The notes: generated by a model from the letters alone, not told the origin. Shown: positions 45,619 to 54,383, counted from the first letter of the stretch. The stretch is 64,000 bases of DNA from Lentimicrobiaceae bacterium (GCA_020636745.1 JACJXH010000003.1:62001-126000), one strand, 5' to 3'. Numbers and translations are program-made.

Positions 45619-46554
45619 TTACTTTTTATGACTGCTGTTTGAAAATAGTAAGGCTTTTTCCTCTTTTGTCAGGCTATCATAACCTGATTTGGATATTTTA
45701 TCAAGGATATGATCAATTTTTTGTTGATTCAGCACTTTTTGTCTGTTATATTCATCATCTGTCAGAGGTCGGTCAGTTTTGTATACTTTGAATTTTCTTT
45801 TCCTTTTCAGGAGGTTAAAAGAAAAGTTCTTTTGATACAAAAAATTAAACAGCCGCGTAGGATCTATTCCCGGAAGCATTTTAACGTAGGCAAACCCCCA
45901 GATTGCTCCACCAAGATGTGCCAGATGGCCTCCTGCATTTCCAGACTTAAGCATAAGTAAGTCAAGAAGTACGGTGAACAGTGCAATATATTTTATTCTG
46001 ACAGGCCCGATAAACAGAAGGTTTAAGGTATAATCGGGAACGTAAAATGCAATGGCAACAACAACAGCCAGTACTGAAGCAGAAGCTCCAAGGGCAAGTG
46101 AACTTTCGCGGGCCACGCTGAAAACAGGAAAGAAGTTAAAAGCAGCAATATAGACGAAAGCCCCGGCAAGTCCCCCAAAAATATATGTTCCCAGCAGTTG
46201 GCGTTGTGATAAATATTTGATAAATATTGTACCGAACCACCAAAGCCACAGCATATTAAACAGAATATGCATAAAACCTTCATGCAGAAACATATAGGTA
46301 AATAAAGTCCATGGTCGAAATAGAAGTATATGGGTATTGGCAGGTACAGCAAATGTATTTAATAACCATTCGCTTACCTGAAGTTTATAGGAGCCAAGGG
46401 CTGCACTATCGGGGCTCGAAAATAAAAAAGCCAGGTTTTCAATCAGCAGCACTGCTATCCAAATGACGATATTAATAAGAATTAATAAAGGCAATGTCTC
46501 CTTCCTGCTGAAGAAAATCTTTATTCTCTCAATGAGTGATACCTGTTGAAACAT
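45619..46554 (-). CDS. Rhomboid-family intramembrane serine protease
   Basis: A 311-residue membrane protein with about seven helices. The catalytic Ser is in ALGASASVLAV (GxSx form), the His in GGHLAHLGGAIWGF, and the conserved HEGFMHILFNMLWLW segment is intact. A cytosolic basic tail of about 80 residues (KRKRKFKVYKTDRPLTDDEY in part) follows the last helix. It cleaves membrane proteins within the bilayer; substrates unknown. It is the second of two adjacent rhomboid genes, 10 bases after the first. Confidence 0.9.
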   Translation of the reverse strand: MFQQVSLIERIKIFFSRKETLPLLILINIVIWIAVLLIENLAFLFSSPDSAALGSYKLQVSEWLLNTFAVPANTHILLFRPWTLFTYMFLHEGFMHILFNMLWLWWFGTIFIKYLSQRQLLGTYIFGGLAGAFVYIAAFNFFPVFSVARESSLALGASASVLAVVVAIAFYVPDYTLNLLFIGPVRIKYIALFTVLLDLLMLKSGNAGGHLAHLGGAIWGFAYVKMLPGIDPTRLFNFLYQKNFSFNLLKRKRKFKVYKTDRPLTDDEYNRQKVLNQQKIDHILDKISKSGYDSLTKEEKALLFSNSSHKK

Positions 46555-46564
46555 CTGACAGAGA

Positions 46565-47401
46565 TTAATCCCAATTATTATAACGGTGAAGCTTCCTGTT
46601 CCAGTATCGGATTAAGAAAAATCCAAAAATCATCCCCCCGAGGTGTGCAAAATGTGCCACATTGTCACCCTGATTATTGGCAAATCCAAAATAAATTTCT
46701 GCTGCTCCATACAAAATTACAAACCATTTTGCTTTAATCGGGAAGAAGAAATAGAGATAAATCAGCGAATTTGGGAACATCATTCCAAAAGCAAGCAAAA
46801 TGCCAAAGACTGCGCCCGATGCACCTACTGTCGGAACGTCCATTTTCAGGTTAATCAGGTCGTCCATATATTTTGAGGCCTGATTTACATATTCCGGACT
46901 ACCCGGGTTTTGACTCCAGGCACTGATGAAATCGTAAAGCTGTGATTTGAACCCCGGGAAATTACCGTCAATAAAGGCGGTAAATGCAGCAGGATCGGGT
47001 GATTGCATAACAGCTGCAGCATCGGCCTGCATGCCTGAAATGCCAATCCATAAAACAAACATGTGAACCAAAGCCGCACCAATTCCTGTCACCAGGTAGT
47101 AGGTCAGAAAGCGTTTGCCGCCCCAAACATTTTCAAGCGTATACCCGAACATCCAGAGTGCAAACATGTTAAAGAAAATATGTGAGAACCCGCCATGCAG
47201 AAACATATAAGTAACCAATTGTCCGGGGTTAAATTTTGAAGAGCCGAAATAATGCATTCCCAGATAATCAACCAAATCAATCTGAAATACTTGTTCCAGT
47301 GTAATCTGAGCAAGAAATACGAGCCCATTGATGATAAGGAGGTTCTTAACTACTGGCGGGAGCATATTAAATCCCCGGGGAGAATATTGCTGATAGTTCA
47401 T
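46565..47401 (-). CDS. Rhomboid-family intramembrane serine protease
   Basis: A 278-residue rhomboid: HGGFSHIFFNMFALWMFG, catalytic Ser in VGASGAVFGILLAFG and His in VAHFAHLGGMIFGF. An insertion of about 60 residues between helices (around 120-185, with SGMQADAAAVMQSPDPAAF) forms an extra polar loop. It lies 11 bases after mutL and 10 before the second rhomboid, so all are likely one transcript. Substrates unknown. Confidence 0.92.
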   Translation of the reverse strand: MNYQQYSPRGFNMLPPVVKNLLIINGLVFLAQITLEQVFQIDLVDYLGMHYFGSSKFNPGQLVTYMFLHGGFSHIFFNMFALWMFGYTLENVWGGKRFLTYYLVTGIGAALVHMFVLWIGISGMQADAAAVMQSPDPAAFTAFIDGNFPGFKSQLYDFISAWSQNPGSPEYVNQASKYMDDLINLKMDVPTVGASGAVFGILLAFGMMFPNSLIYLYFFFPIKAKWFVILYGAAEIYFGFANNQGDNVAHFAHLGGMIFGFFLIRYWNRKLHRYNNWD

Positions 47402-47412
47402 GTGTAATTCAG

Positions 47413-49248
47413 TTATCGGTTAAATCTTTTTTCAATATCATCGGCACTGATAATCACTGTTATTGTTTTGCCTGATGGACTGATGTTAGGTATCTGACAT
47501 GCAAACAAATCATCGACCAAAGATTGCATTTCCTCTGTTAAAAGTGCTTTTCCTGGTTTAATGGCCATATTTTTGGCCATTGATCTGGCCAGATTACTCT
47601 TTTTATCAAGTTTCAGGCCGAGTTGATTCATTTTATAATTTTCAAGAACATTTTCAAGTAAATGCTGAATATTTTCATCCGGCAAGTCAGCTGGTGTGCC
47701 ATTGATAATAAATGTGTTGAGGCCAAATGGCTCTATAATAAAACCCAATAATGAAATTTCCTCTATCAGTTCATTTACCAATTCTGTATCAGCAGCTGAC
47801 AATTTAACAGTTTGCGGAAACAATTGATGTTGAGAAGTGCCTTTTTTTTGTTCAATCCGTTCCAGGTATTTTTCAAAAAGCACACGTTCATGTGCAGCCT
47901 GCTGATCAATAATCATCAGCCCTGATTTTACTTTTGAAACAATATATCTGTTCTGAAATTGAATAAATCCTTTGCCTGTTTGATTTTCAGTGTCAAAGTC
48001 AGAACCAATGGTTAATTCTGGTACAGGCTGCTGAATAAAATCTGACTGATTCTGAAAGCCATCATAAATTCTCTCCCAGTTAGTTGGATCTTGTTTAACG
48101 GGGCCTGAATTATGCGGGAGCCTTAATTCAGGCTGCGTATTTTTAACAAATGGGTTGTAATTTGTATCAATGGTAATACCCGGAGGTACCACCGGTTTGT
48201 CTTTTGGAAAAAACAGATTAAAACTTTGCTCTGCTTCAAAATCGAGGGTCGAAGAAAGGCTGTATTTACCAATGGTTTGCTTAACGGCCGACCTGAGCAT
48301 AGCGTAGATTGTCTGGTGGTTTTGAAAATTGACTTCTGTTTTAGTAGGGTGAATGTTAATATCAATATCAGCGGGGTTTACCGTCATAAAAATAAAATAA
48401 GTGGGGAAATACCCTTCAGGAATCAGTTGCTGAAAAGCATCTTCAACCGCATGATTGAGATAGGGGTGTTTGATAAACCTGTTATTGGCAAAGAAGTATT
48501 GTTCACCTCTGGTTCGGCGGGCGCTTTCTGGTTTGCCAATATAACCATTGATTTTAACCACATCGGTTTCCTGTTCAACCAGCAGCAGCTTTTCAAGATA
48601 TCCATTTCCTAAAACATTGGCAATTCGTTGTTTAAGACTTGATTTGGCCAGTTGAAACTGGGGTTTGCCATTGTTGATAAAATGAAATGAAATATCAGGG
48701 TTCACCAGTACTACCCGCTGAAATTCTTCAATAATATGACGGAGTTCAGCCGGATCTGATTTTAAAAAATTACGGCGGGCCGGAACATTAAAAAACAGAT
48801 TTTTTACCATTATGGAAGTACCTGAAGGGCAGGCGCAGGGTTGCTGGCCGCGCACTGTTGAACCTTCAATTATCAGATGAGTGCCTAACTCATCTTCCAT
48901 TCTCCTTGATTTTAACTCCACTTGCGCAATAGCTGCAATGGAAGCCAGGGCCTCGCCCCGAAAGCCAAACGTACTGATTTTAAAAAGGTCGTCGGCTGAT
49001 TTAATTTTTGAGGTTGCGTGTCGTTCAAAACTCATTCGGGCGTCTGTAGTTGACATACCACAGCCATTGTCAATAACCTGAATGAGAGATTTGCCTGCAT
49101 CTTTTATAATGAGCTCAATGTGATCAGCCCCGGAATCAATTGCATTTTCCAACAACTCTTTAACAGCTGAGGCCGGTCGTTGAACAACCTCGCCCGCGGC
49201 TATCTGATTGGCAACTGAATCGGGCAAAAGCCTGATAATATCTGACAT
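47413..49248 (-). CDS. mutL: DNA mismatch repair protein MutL
   Basis: A 611-residue GHKL ATPase that couples MutS recognition to downstream repair. N-terminal motifs are complete: NQIAAGEVVQRPASAVKELL, NAIDSGAD, VIDNGCGM and TFGFRGEALASI. The C-terminal dimerisation domain is present (INGTPADLPDENIQHLL, the QQAAHERVLFEKY region and a CxxPxxSPSGKT-like ending in ACQIPNISPSGKTITV). An endonuclease motif DQHA(x)2E(x)4E is replaced by DQQAAHERVLFEKY, which is close. Starts at ATG 49248, 22 bases after the small membrane protein gene. Confidence 0.96.
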   Translation of the reverse strand: MSDIIRLLPDSVANQIAAGEVVQRPASAVKELLENAIDSGADHIELIIKDAGKSLIQVIDNGCGMSTTDARMSFERHATSKIKSADDLFKISTFGFRGEALASIAAIAQVELKSRRMEDELGTHLIIEGSTVRGQQPCACPSGTSIMVKNLFFNVPARRNFLKSDPAELRHIIEEFQRVVLVNPDISFHFINNGKPQFQLAKSSLKQRIANVLGNGYLEKLLLVEQETDVVKINGYIGKPESARRTRGEQYFFANNRFIKHPYLNHAVEDAFQQLIPEGYFPTYFIFMTVNPADIDINIHPTKTEVNFQNHQTIYAMLRSAVKQTIGKYSLSSTLDFEAEQSFNLFFPKDKPVVPPGITIDTNYNPFVKNTQPELRLPHNSGPVKQDPTNWERIYDGFQNQSDFIQQPVPELTIGSDFDTENQTGKGFIQFQNRYIVSKVKSGLMIIDQQAAHERVLFEKYLERIEQKKGTSQHQLFPQTVKLSAADTELVNELIEEISLLGFIIEPFGLNTFIINGTPADLPDENIQHLLENVLENYKMNQLGLKLDKKSNLARSMAKNMAIKPGKALLTEEMQSLVDDLFACQIPNISPSGKTITVIISADDIEKRFNR

Positions 49249-49270
49249 AATTCGTATTTACCCCTGAATA

Positions 49271-49531
49271 TTAATAGAAGAACACCAGGTAAATAATAGC
49301 AAAGGCCACCAACAGATAAATGTAAAGTGTCCTTTTTGAAATTAAATTATTTCTGGCTTCGCGCACTTTCCACGATTCTCTTAATCGTGATCGCAAACGT
49401 TCTCCCTCAGCTTCTTCTTTTTGGGTATATCGTTTCAAACGTTCTTCCATCTCGTCCTTTTTCTGATCGTAAAAAAGGGGCTTATAATTGAACTGTTTGG
49501 CTTTACGTACTTTAAAAGCGACAATTTTCAT
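49271..49531 (-). CDS. Small conserved-type membrane protein
   Basis: An 86-residue protein with a basic, helix-prone N-terminal two thirds rich in Lys, Arg and Glu (about 20-60, likely coiled coil) and a single C-terminal membrane helix (about 67-85). I recall similar short proteins upstream of mutL in Bacteroidales but know of no function. Its own TAnnTTTG element at 49617-49624 suggests it heads the mutL-rhomboid-EEP transcript. The cytoplasmic part would face inside. Confidence 0.75.
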   Translation of the reverse strand: MKIVAFKVRKAKQFNYKPLFYDQKKDEMEERLKRYTQKEEAEGERLRSRLRESWKVREARNNLISKRTLYIYLLVAFAIIYLVFFY

Positions 49532-49616
49532 GGCTCAGTTGATTTTGGTTGCAGTATATGCTTCAAACAGTGCAGGGTGCAACCGTTTATTCAAAATTCT
49601 TGTAAGATTCACCATA

Positions 49617-49624
49617 CAAAAGTA
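49617..49624 (-). promoter_or_regulatory. -7 element of the small protein-mutL operon
   Basis: Reads TACTTTTG on the minus strand, exact TAnnTTTG; start near 49613, leader about 82 bases. It lies back to back with the rightward -7 element at 49639-49646. Confidence 0.45.
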
Positions 49625-49638
49625 CCACTTTTTTTTGA

Positions 49639-49646
49639 TAATTTTG
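49639..49646 (+). promoter_or_regulatory. -7 element of the GroES-like gene
   Basis: TAATTTTG is an exact TAnnTTTG, 41 bases before the ATG at 49688. The -33 region is not distinct because it falls in the opposite promoter. Confidence 0.45.
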
Positions 49647-49687
49647 CCCCCAAAAGCTCATTTAATCTGTAAATTGAGGATTCGGAA

Positions 49688-50068
49688 ATGAAAGAAAATC
49701 AGATGGATAAACTTAATAAATTGATTGTTGTGGGCGACAGGCTGCTTATAAGGCCACTCTCGCCTTCAAAAAAAACAAGAGGTGGATTATTTTTACCTCC
49801 CGGATACAACGAAAAAGAAGAAATTCAATCTGGCTATATTATTAAAACCGGGCCAGGGTATCCCATTCCGGCAAATACCGAAGTGGATGAACCTTGGAAA
49901 CAACCTTCGAACGAAGCCGTAAAATATATTCCGCTTCAGGCTAAAGTGGGCGACCTGGCTATTTTTCTGCAAAAAGGTGCAATTGAGATTATGTATCATG
50001 ATGAGAAATTGTTTATTGTTCCTCAACAATCAGTCCTTTTGCTGGAGAGAGAGGAAGAACTTTTTTGA
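49688..50068 (+). CDS. GroES-like (Cpn10 fold) co-chaperone-related protein
   Basis: A 126-residue protein with a Cpn10 fold: IVVGDRLLIRPLSPSKKTRGGLFLPP at the N-terminus in parts and VGDLAIFL...IEIMYHDEKLFIVPQQSVL at the end. The usual mobile loop that contacts GroEL is changed (a TRGGLFLPPGYNEKEE segment), and it is longer than GroES (about 95). No groEL is adjacent, so it is more likely a specialised paralogue than the main co-chaperone. ATG 49703 is a possible alternative start. A terminator follows. Confidence 0.85.
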   Translation: MKENQMDKLNKLIVVGDRLLIRPLSPSKKTRGGLFLPPGYNEKEEIQSGYIIKTGPGYPIPANTEVDEPWKQPSNEAVKYIPLQAKVGDLAIFLQKGAIEIMYHDEKLFIVPQQSVLLLEREEELF

Positions 50069-50073
50069 TTTTT

Positions 50074-50107
50074 AAAACCCCTGTAATCAGTTAATTACAG
50101 GGGTTTT
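50074..50107. terminator. Bidirectional terminator between GroES-like and DUF6580 genes
   Basis: A perfect 14-base-pair inverted repeat (50074-50087 and 50094-50107) with a 6-base loop, A run on the left and T run on the right. It serves the rightward GroES-like gene and the leftward DUF6580 gene. Confidence 0.9.
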
Positions 50108-50139
50108 TAACAAACCGGAAATTAAAGCCGGCTCAAATA

Positions 50140-50607
50140 TCAAGCCTTGGCCAGTATCGGAAAGCGCTGGGCAAGTAAATAAAATCCTCCGAAAAGAACA
50201 GTATTATAAAATAAGTCTCCTGATAAGCCATTGTTGAAGAAAGGAATGCCAACAACGTAAGCTTGCATCAAACCTGAAAAATCAGGTGTATAAGGCATCA
50301 TTCCGGTGGCTCATGAAGCAAAGTTGGTAATCAGGAAAAAAATAACGGAAGAAGCCGGTGACGCCAGCATTATATTTCCTGTCTTCACTCTTTTACTGAA
50401 TATAATACCCAACACAACAGTGATTGACATGGCAATGTAAACGGCATGCATTGTTGAATGGAAGCCCCTAAACAGGTTGCTTATAAGCAAGGCTGCTATT
50501 GGCAGAATAAATGCCATTGATTCACGATTGATAAATGCTCCGCCATACAGTGCGATAGCAGCTACCGGAGTAACGTTAGGCCAATATGGAAATAAGCGAG
50601 TTGACAA
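50140..50607 (-). pseudogene. DUF6580-family membrane protein interrupted by an in-frame TGA
   Basis: One frame reads through from 50607 to the TGA at 50140-50142 except for one TGA at 50311-50313. The first 98 codons (RLFPYWPNVTPVAAIALYGG, FILPIAALLISNLFRG and following helices) end at NFAS, and the frame then continues with ATGMMPYTPDFSGLMQAYVV, GIPFFNNGLSGDLFYN and a final LFGGFYLLAQRF. In DUF6580 proteins I recall a Trp at this place (NFASW), so a TGG to TGA change is the simplest explanation. The N-terminus also lacks an ATG (the first start is TTG 50607, soon after a TGA at 50620-50622) and most of the usual first helix. It is probably a decayed gene; sequencing error is the alternative. 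Confidence 0.8.
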
Positions 50608-50670
50608 AAAAGAGTTGCATCATCAATTAGCAAGGCAATATTTGATTAATTTCGCTAAAAAAAAGGATTG

Positions 50671-52308
50671 ATGTTACGTCACATTTTATCATTACCGGTG
50701 CTTATTATGCTACTAACCTCATGTCATGGTGATAAAAATTCTGCTGACTTAATTGTTCAGAATGCCATTATTTATACAGCTGACAGTGTCTTCAGCATTC
50801 AATCAGCCATGGCTATTTCTGACGGGAAAGTTATAGCTATAGGAGACAATGCCTATATTAACAGTAAGTATTATGCTGATTCAGTGTATGATGCAGGTGG
50901 AAAAGCTATTTATCCGGGCTTAATTGATGCTCATTGTCATTTTTATGGTTATGCCTTACTCAGCAGGTATATTGATTTATCTGAAGCGGGCTCTTTTGAT
51001 AAAATTTTGGAGTTGCTTACTGAAAATCAGAGCAAGACAAAATCTGACTGGATAGCAGGACGTGGCTGGGATCAAAACAAGTGGAGCAACAAGCAATTTC
51101 CTGATAATAAGCAGTTAAATGTGCTTTTCCCTCAGACTCCAGTGGTTCTAATCAGGGTTGACGGACATGCCGTTTTGGTGAATGATGCCGCCATAGCCTT
51201 GTCGGGACTCACCATGGATAGTATTGCCAATAAGAAGGAGGCCATTGTTGAAAACGGCAGGTTTACAGGGATTTTTATGGAGTCTTTGGCTGAAAAATTT
51301 CGCAATCTTATTCCAGTGCCTTCTGATGATGACCTTAAAGCCTATATTTCTGATGCTGCTCAAAAATGCTATGCTGTTGGGCTTACCATGGTTGCCGATG
51401 CTGGTCTTGATGCTTCAACTATTCAATTGTACGACAAAATGCAGTCTGACGATGAATTGGATATGTGCGTTTATGCCATGCTCAATCCAACTGAAGAGAA
51501 TTTTGACCAATATCTGAAAGAAGGCATTGTTAGAAAAAAGAGTTTAATAGTCAGATCTATAAAACTTTATGCCGATGGCGCATTGGGTTCACGGGGAGCC
51601 TGTCTCATCAATCCTTATAAGGATGCCCCGAATGAATATGGAATTCTTACCATCACGCCTGAAGAACTTGGAAGATATTGCGTAATGGCATATGATAATG
51701 GATATCAGGTTAATACACATGCCATTGGTGATTCAGCCGTAAGGACAGTTTTGAATGTTTACAGCAATTATTTGCTTCCGCATAACGATTTAAGGTGGCG
51801 GATTGAGCATGCACAGGTGGTTCATCCTGACGATTTCAGGCTATTTGGTGAATTCTCAATTATTCCTTCGGTGCAGGCTACGCATGCAACCTCTGATATG
51901 CGTTGGGCAAAATATCGTCTGGGCGATCACCGAATCAGAAATGCATATGCATACAAAAAACTGATGGACCAGAATGGATGGATTCCTAATGGTACCGATT
52001 TCCCAATAGAGAATATCAGCCCTGTTTTTACTTTTTATGCTGCAGTATCGCGCAAAGAATTGGGGGGATATCCAACTGGTGGATTTCAGAAAGAAAATGC
52101 TTTAACCCGTCAGGAGGCTCTACGCTCAATCACTTACTGGGCTGCTAAGTCATGTTTCGAAGAGGATAGAAGAGGTAGTCTGGAACCCGGCAAAAATGCT
52201 GATTTTGTTGTAATGGATAGGGATATTATGCAGGTTTCAGAAAGAGAAATTCCTCAGGCCCAGGTTTTAAGAACCGTAATTAGCGGCAAAACTGTGTATC
52301 AAAAATAG
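50671..52308 (+). CDS. YtcJ-like amidohydrolase (amidohydrolase family 3), lipoprotein-like
   Basis: A 545-residue protein of the metal-dependent amidohydrolase superfamily. An N-terminal lipoprotein signal (LPVLIMLLTSC) suggests export, followed by a small beta domain (LIVQNAIIYTADSVFS) and the TIM barrel. Metal ligands: GLIDAHCHFYGY (HxH), VNTHAIGDSAV, RIEHAQVVHPDD and NGTDFPIENISPV. The C-terminus GSLEPGKNADFVVMDRDIMQ is typical. The start is ATG 50671, not the TTG three bases earlier. The substrate is unknown; relatives hydrolyse imides and amides. Confidence 0.9.
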   Translation: MLRHILSLPVLIMLLTSCHGDKNSADLIVQNAIIYTADSVFSIQSAMAISDGKVIAIGDNAYINSKYYADSVYDAGGKAIYPGLIDAHCHFYGYALLSRYIDLSEAGSFDKILELLTENQSKTKSDWIAGRGWDQNKWSNKQFPDNKQLNVLFPQTPVVLIRVDGHAVLVNDAAIALSGLTMDSIANKKEAIVENGRFTGIFMESLAEKFRNLIPVPSDDDLKAYISDAAQKCYAVGLTMVADAGLDASTIQLYDKMQSDDELDMCVYAMLNPTEENFDQYLKEGIVRKKSLIVRSIKLYADGALGSRGACLINPYKDAPNEYGILTITPEELGRYCVMAYDNGYQVNTHAIGDSAVRTVLNVYSNYLLPHNDLRWRIEHAQVVHPDDFRLFGEFSIIPSVQATHATSDMRWAKYRLGDHRIRNAYAYKKLMDQNGWIPNGTDFPIENISPVFTFYAAVSRKELGGYPTGGFQKENALTRQEALRSITYWAAKSCFEEDRRGSLEPGKNADFVVMDRDIMQVSEREIPQAQVLRTVISGKTVYQK

Positions 52309-52349
52309 CATACTCTCCTTTAATTATTTCAGGCTGAACATTTCTGTCA

Positions 52350-52369
52350 ATGCTGCTGTTTAGCAGCAT
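52350..52369 (+). other. Small hairpin in the leader of the thioredoxin-like gene
   Basis: ATGCTGCT-GTTT-AGCAGCAT is a perfect 8-base-pair stem ending 15 bases before the ATG at 52385. It has no T run, so it is more likely a leader structure or chance than a terminator. Confidence 0.3.
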
Positions 52370-52384
52370 AAGATTTGGTTCATC

Positions 52385-52867
52385 ATGAGAGTTACCTTTA
52401 TTGTAGTTTTATTTGTCATTATGGGGCGCATTGCCTTGTCTCAGGATATAAAAGTTCTTGATTATAAAGGGATTAAGCCAATTATCGAGACCCGTAATGA
52501 TACAACATATGTAGTCAATTTCTGGGCTACCTGGTGCAGTCCCTGCGTTAAGGAGTTGCCTTATTTCCAAAAGCTTCACGATAATTTCCGGCAAGATAAA
52601 GTAAAAGTGTTGCTGGTAAGCCTCGATTTTGTCAAACAGATAGACTCCCGGCTAAAGCCATTTCTTGAAAAGAATAAAATTACGCCACAGGTGTTATTGC
52701 TGAGCGACCCGGATGCGAATTACTGGATTAACGAAATTAATCCGGAATGGAGTGGTGCACTTCCGGCTACCATTATTTTTAACCGGAATTTCTACCGGTT
52801 TTATGAAAAAAGTTTCACTTATGAAGAACTGGAACTCATTATTAACCAAAACATCATCAAACCATGA
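52385..52867 (+). CDS. Exported TlpA-like thioredoxin-fold protein
   Basis: A 160-residue protein with a cleavable-looking signal (VTFIVVLFVIMGRIALS) and a thioredoxin domain containing the redox motif FWATWCSPCVKELPYF (Cys-x2-Cys). It probably reduces or isomerises disulfides in the periplasm. The stop overlaps the start of the next thioredoxin-fold gene by four bases (ATGA), suggesting they act together. Confidence 0.9.
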   Translation: MRVTFIVVLFVIMGRIALSQDIKVLDYKGIKPIIETRNDTTYVVNFWATWCSPCVKELPYFQKLHDNFRQDKVKVLLVSLDFVKQIDSRLKPFLEKNKITPQVLLLSDPDANYWINEINPEWSGALPATIIFNRNFYRFYEKSFTYEELELIINQNIIKP

Positions 52868-53472
52868 AAAATATCATCATCACCGCTTCTTTATTTCTGC
52901 TTATTGGTTTAAGTTCGTTTGCGCAGGGCTATCAAGTGGGCGATAAAGCCACTGACTTTAAGCTTAAAAACATTGACGATACGTTTGTTTCTTTGAAAAA
53001 CTATCCCGATGCCAAAGGCTTTATCGTTATTTTTACCTGCAATCATTGCCCGTTTTCTGTAGCTTATGAAGACAGAATTATTAGTCTTGACAAGGAGTTT
53101 AAGCTTAAAGGTTATCCGGTTATTGCCATCAATCCTAACGATCCGGCCATTGTTCCCTCTGATGGATTTGATGAGATGAAGCTCAGGGCTAAAGAAAAAG
53201 GTTTTACTTTCCCTTATTTATTTGATGAAGGCCAGAAAGTATTTCCGGTTTACGGAGCCTTGCGAACCCCTCATGTTTATGTATTGCAGAAAGTTGGAAC
53301 AGACCTGGTTGTTGCCTATATCGGGGCTATTGATGATAATTCGCAGAACCCTGAATCTGTGAAGGAAAGATTTGTTGAGCAGGCTGTAAATGCTTTGTTG
53401 GCAGGTCAAAAGCCACAACCTGATTTTACCAAAGCAATTGGATGTTCCATAAAGGTTGCAGATAAAAATTAG
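52864..53472 (+). CDS. Exported redoxin-domain (AhpC/TSA-like) thioredoxin-fold protein
   Basis: A 202-residue protein with a signal peptide ending SSFAQ and a redoxin fold: VGDKATDFKLKNIDD, the redox centre VIFTCNHCPFSVAYEDRI (Cys-x2-Cys) and GALRTPHVYVLQ with the cis-Pro. Similar proteins are thiol-disulfide oxidoreductases or peroxiredoxin-like enzymes outside the cytoplasm. Translationally coupled with the TlpA-like gene; a terminator follows. Confidence 0.88.
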   Translation: MKNIIITASLFLLIGLSSFAQGYQVGDKATDFKLKNIDDTFVSLKNYPDAKGFIVIFTCNHCPFSVAYEDRIISLDKEFKLKGYPVIAINPNDPAIVPSDGFDEMKLRAKEKGFTFPYLFDEGQKVFPVYGALRTPHVYVLQKVGTDLVVAYIGAIDDNSQNPESVKERFVEQAVNALLAGQKPQPDFTKAIGCSIKVADKN

Positions 53473-53491
53473 CAATGTCAAAATCCTAAGC

Positions 53492-53525
53492 AAAAAAGAG
53501 TCCGATAGGGGCTCTTTTTTTGTGT
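53492..53525 (+). terminator. Intrinsic terminator after the thioredoxin pair
   Basis: AAAAAAGAGTCC (53492-53503) pairs with GGGCTCTTTTTT (53509-53520) through one G-U pair, with a 5-base loop and further T. It sits between the redoxin gene and the ArfB-like gene. Confidence 0.8.
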
Positions 53526-53566
53526 GTGAAAATGAATTGTTCTTACTTTGCACAAAACCTTCATTC

Positions 53567-53992
53567 ATGGAACCTTTGCACCTTCAATACAAATTACCTG
53601 ATTTGGAAAGAGAAATCGAATTTTCCACATCGAAAAGCAGTGGCAAAGGAGGGCAGCACGTAAATACAACTGAAACCAGAGTTGAACTGCGGTTTAATAT
53701 TCCTGCTTCAGTATTGCTGACTGAAAATCAGAAATATTTGTTAATGGACAGATTATCTGTCCGGTTAACGCAGGATGGAACATTAAGAATGGTTTCTCAG
53801 AAAGAGCGCAGTCAATCAGCCAATAAGGAGGATGTATTGCGCCGCTTCTTTGAATTGATTCTTAAATCGCTGAAACCTAAAAAAGTCAGGATAGCTAAAA
53901 AACCCGGGCGTGCAGCCAAGGAATCCAGGCTTCAGGAGAAAAAAGCCCGATCCGACAAAAAGGAAACCCGTAAACCACCTGAATGGGAATAG
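53567..53992 (+). CDS. arfB: ArfB-like peptidyl-tRNA hydrolase (RF-1 domain, ribosome rescue)
   Basis: A 141-residue RF-1-type protein with the catalytic GGQ in SKSSGKGGQHVNTTETRVEL and a basic C-terminal tail (KKVRIAKKPGRAAKESR and on) that would enter the mRNA channel of stalled ribosomes. It has no stop-codon recognition domain, as expected of ArfB/ICT1. I place the start at ATG 53567: the frame runs further upstream but across the terminator at 53492-53525, and a -7-like TTACTTTG sits at 53543-53550. Confidence 0.9.
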   Translation: MEPLHLQYKLPDLEREIEFSTSKSSGKGGQHVNTTETRVELRFNIPASVLLTENQKYLLMDRLSVRLTQDGTLRMVSQKERSQSANKEDVLRRFFELILKSLKPKKVRIAKKPGRAAKESRLQEKKARSDKKETRKPPEWE

Positions 53993-53998
53993 GAGGTA

Positions 53999-54346
53999 TT
54001 ACGATCTGACAAAGTGTGGCAATTTTTCCGGTAAAACAAGAGACAGTTCAACCAGTCCGGCATATTCACCCTCATCATACCAGGGGCATTGGTAAATCAG
54101 CTTTTTTTCGCCATTTTTCAATATCGTATAAGCATTGGTTTCTTTATTGGCTATTATTTGAGCAATAATTTGCTGCGAATGCGCATTGTGGCAATGATCA
54201 AGCTGGCTACCAATCAAGTTTTTTCCACCATATTTTGAAAAAACTTCTGAAGAACGGTTGTTCATGTATATGATTTTACCCTCTTTGTTAGTAACTGTTA
54301 TAGCTATGGGGAGCTCTTCAGCCCAGTTTTTTTCCATAAATGACAT
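53999..54346 (-). CDS. Stand-alone PAS domain protein
   Basis: A 115-residue protein consisting of one PAS fold: WAEELPIAITVTNKEGKIIY, MNNRSSEVF, and a C-terminal strand pair around LIYQCPWYDEGEYAGLVELS. No output domain is attached, so it would act by binding a partner or a ligand (small molecule, haem or flavin cannot be decided). It ends six bases from the ArfB-like gene, convergently, and its 5' end is divergent from the tRNA promoter. Confidence 0.75.
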   Translation of the reverse strand: MSFMEKNWAEELPIAITVTNKEGKIIYMNNRSSEVFSKYGGKNLIGSQLDHCHNAHSQQIIAQIIANKETNAYTILKNGEKKLIYQCPWYDEGEYAGLVELSLVLPEKLPHFVRS

Positions 54347-54383
54347 TTTTTTTAAAAATTAGGCCGTAAAATTATCCGAATTA

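Noticed and set aside
48226..48612. 128-codon open frame on the plus strand within mutL
   Set aside because: The mutL frame is complete and unambiguous; the antisense frame has no recognisable signal or domain.
50311..50313. TGA of the DUF6580 gene read as selenocysteine or as Trp by a changed code
   Set aside because: The position corresponds to Trp rather than Cys, there is no obvious SECIS-like hairpin downstream, and TGA terminates several other genes here (for example the DHH gene).
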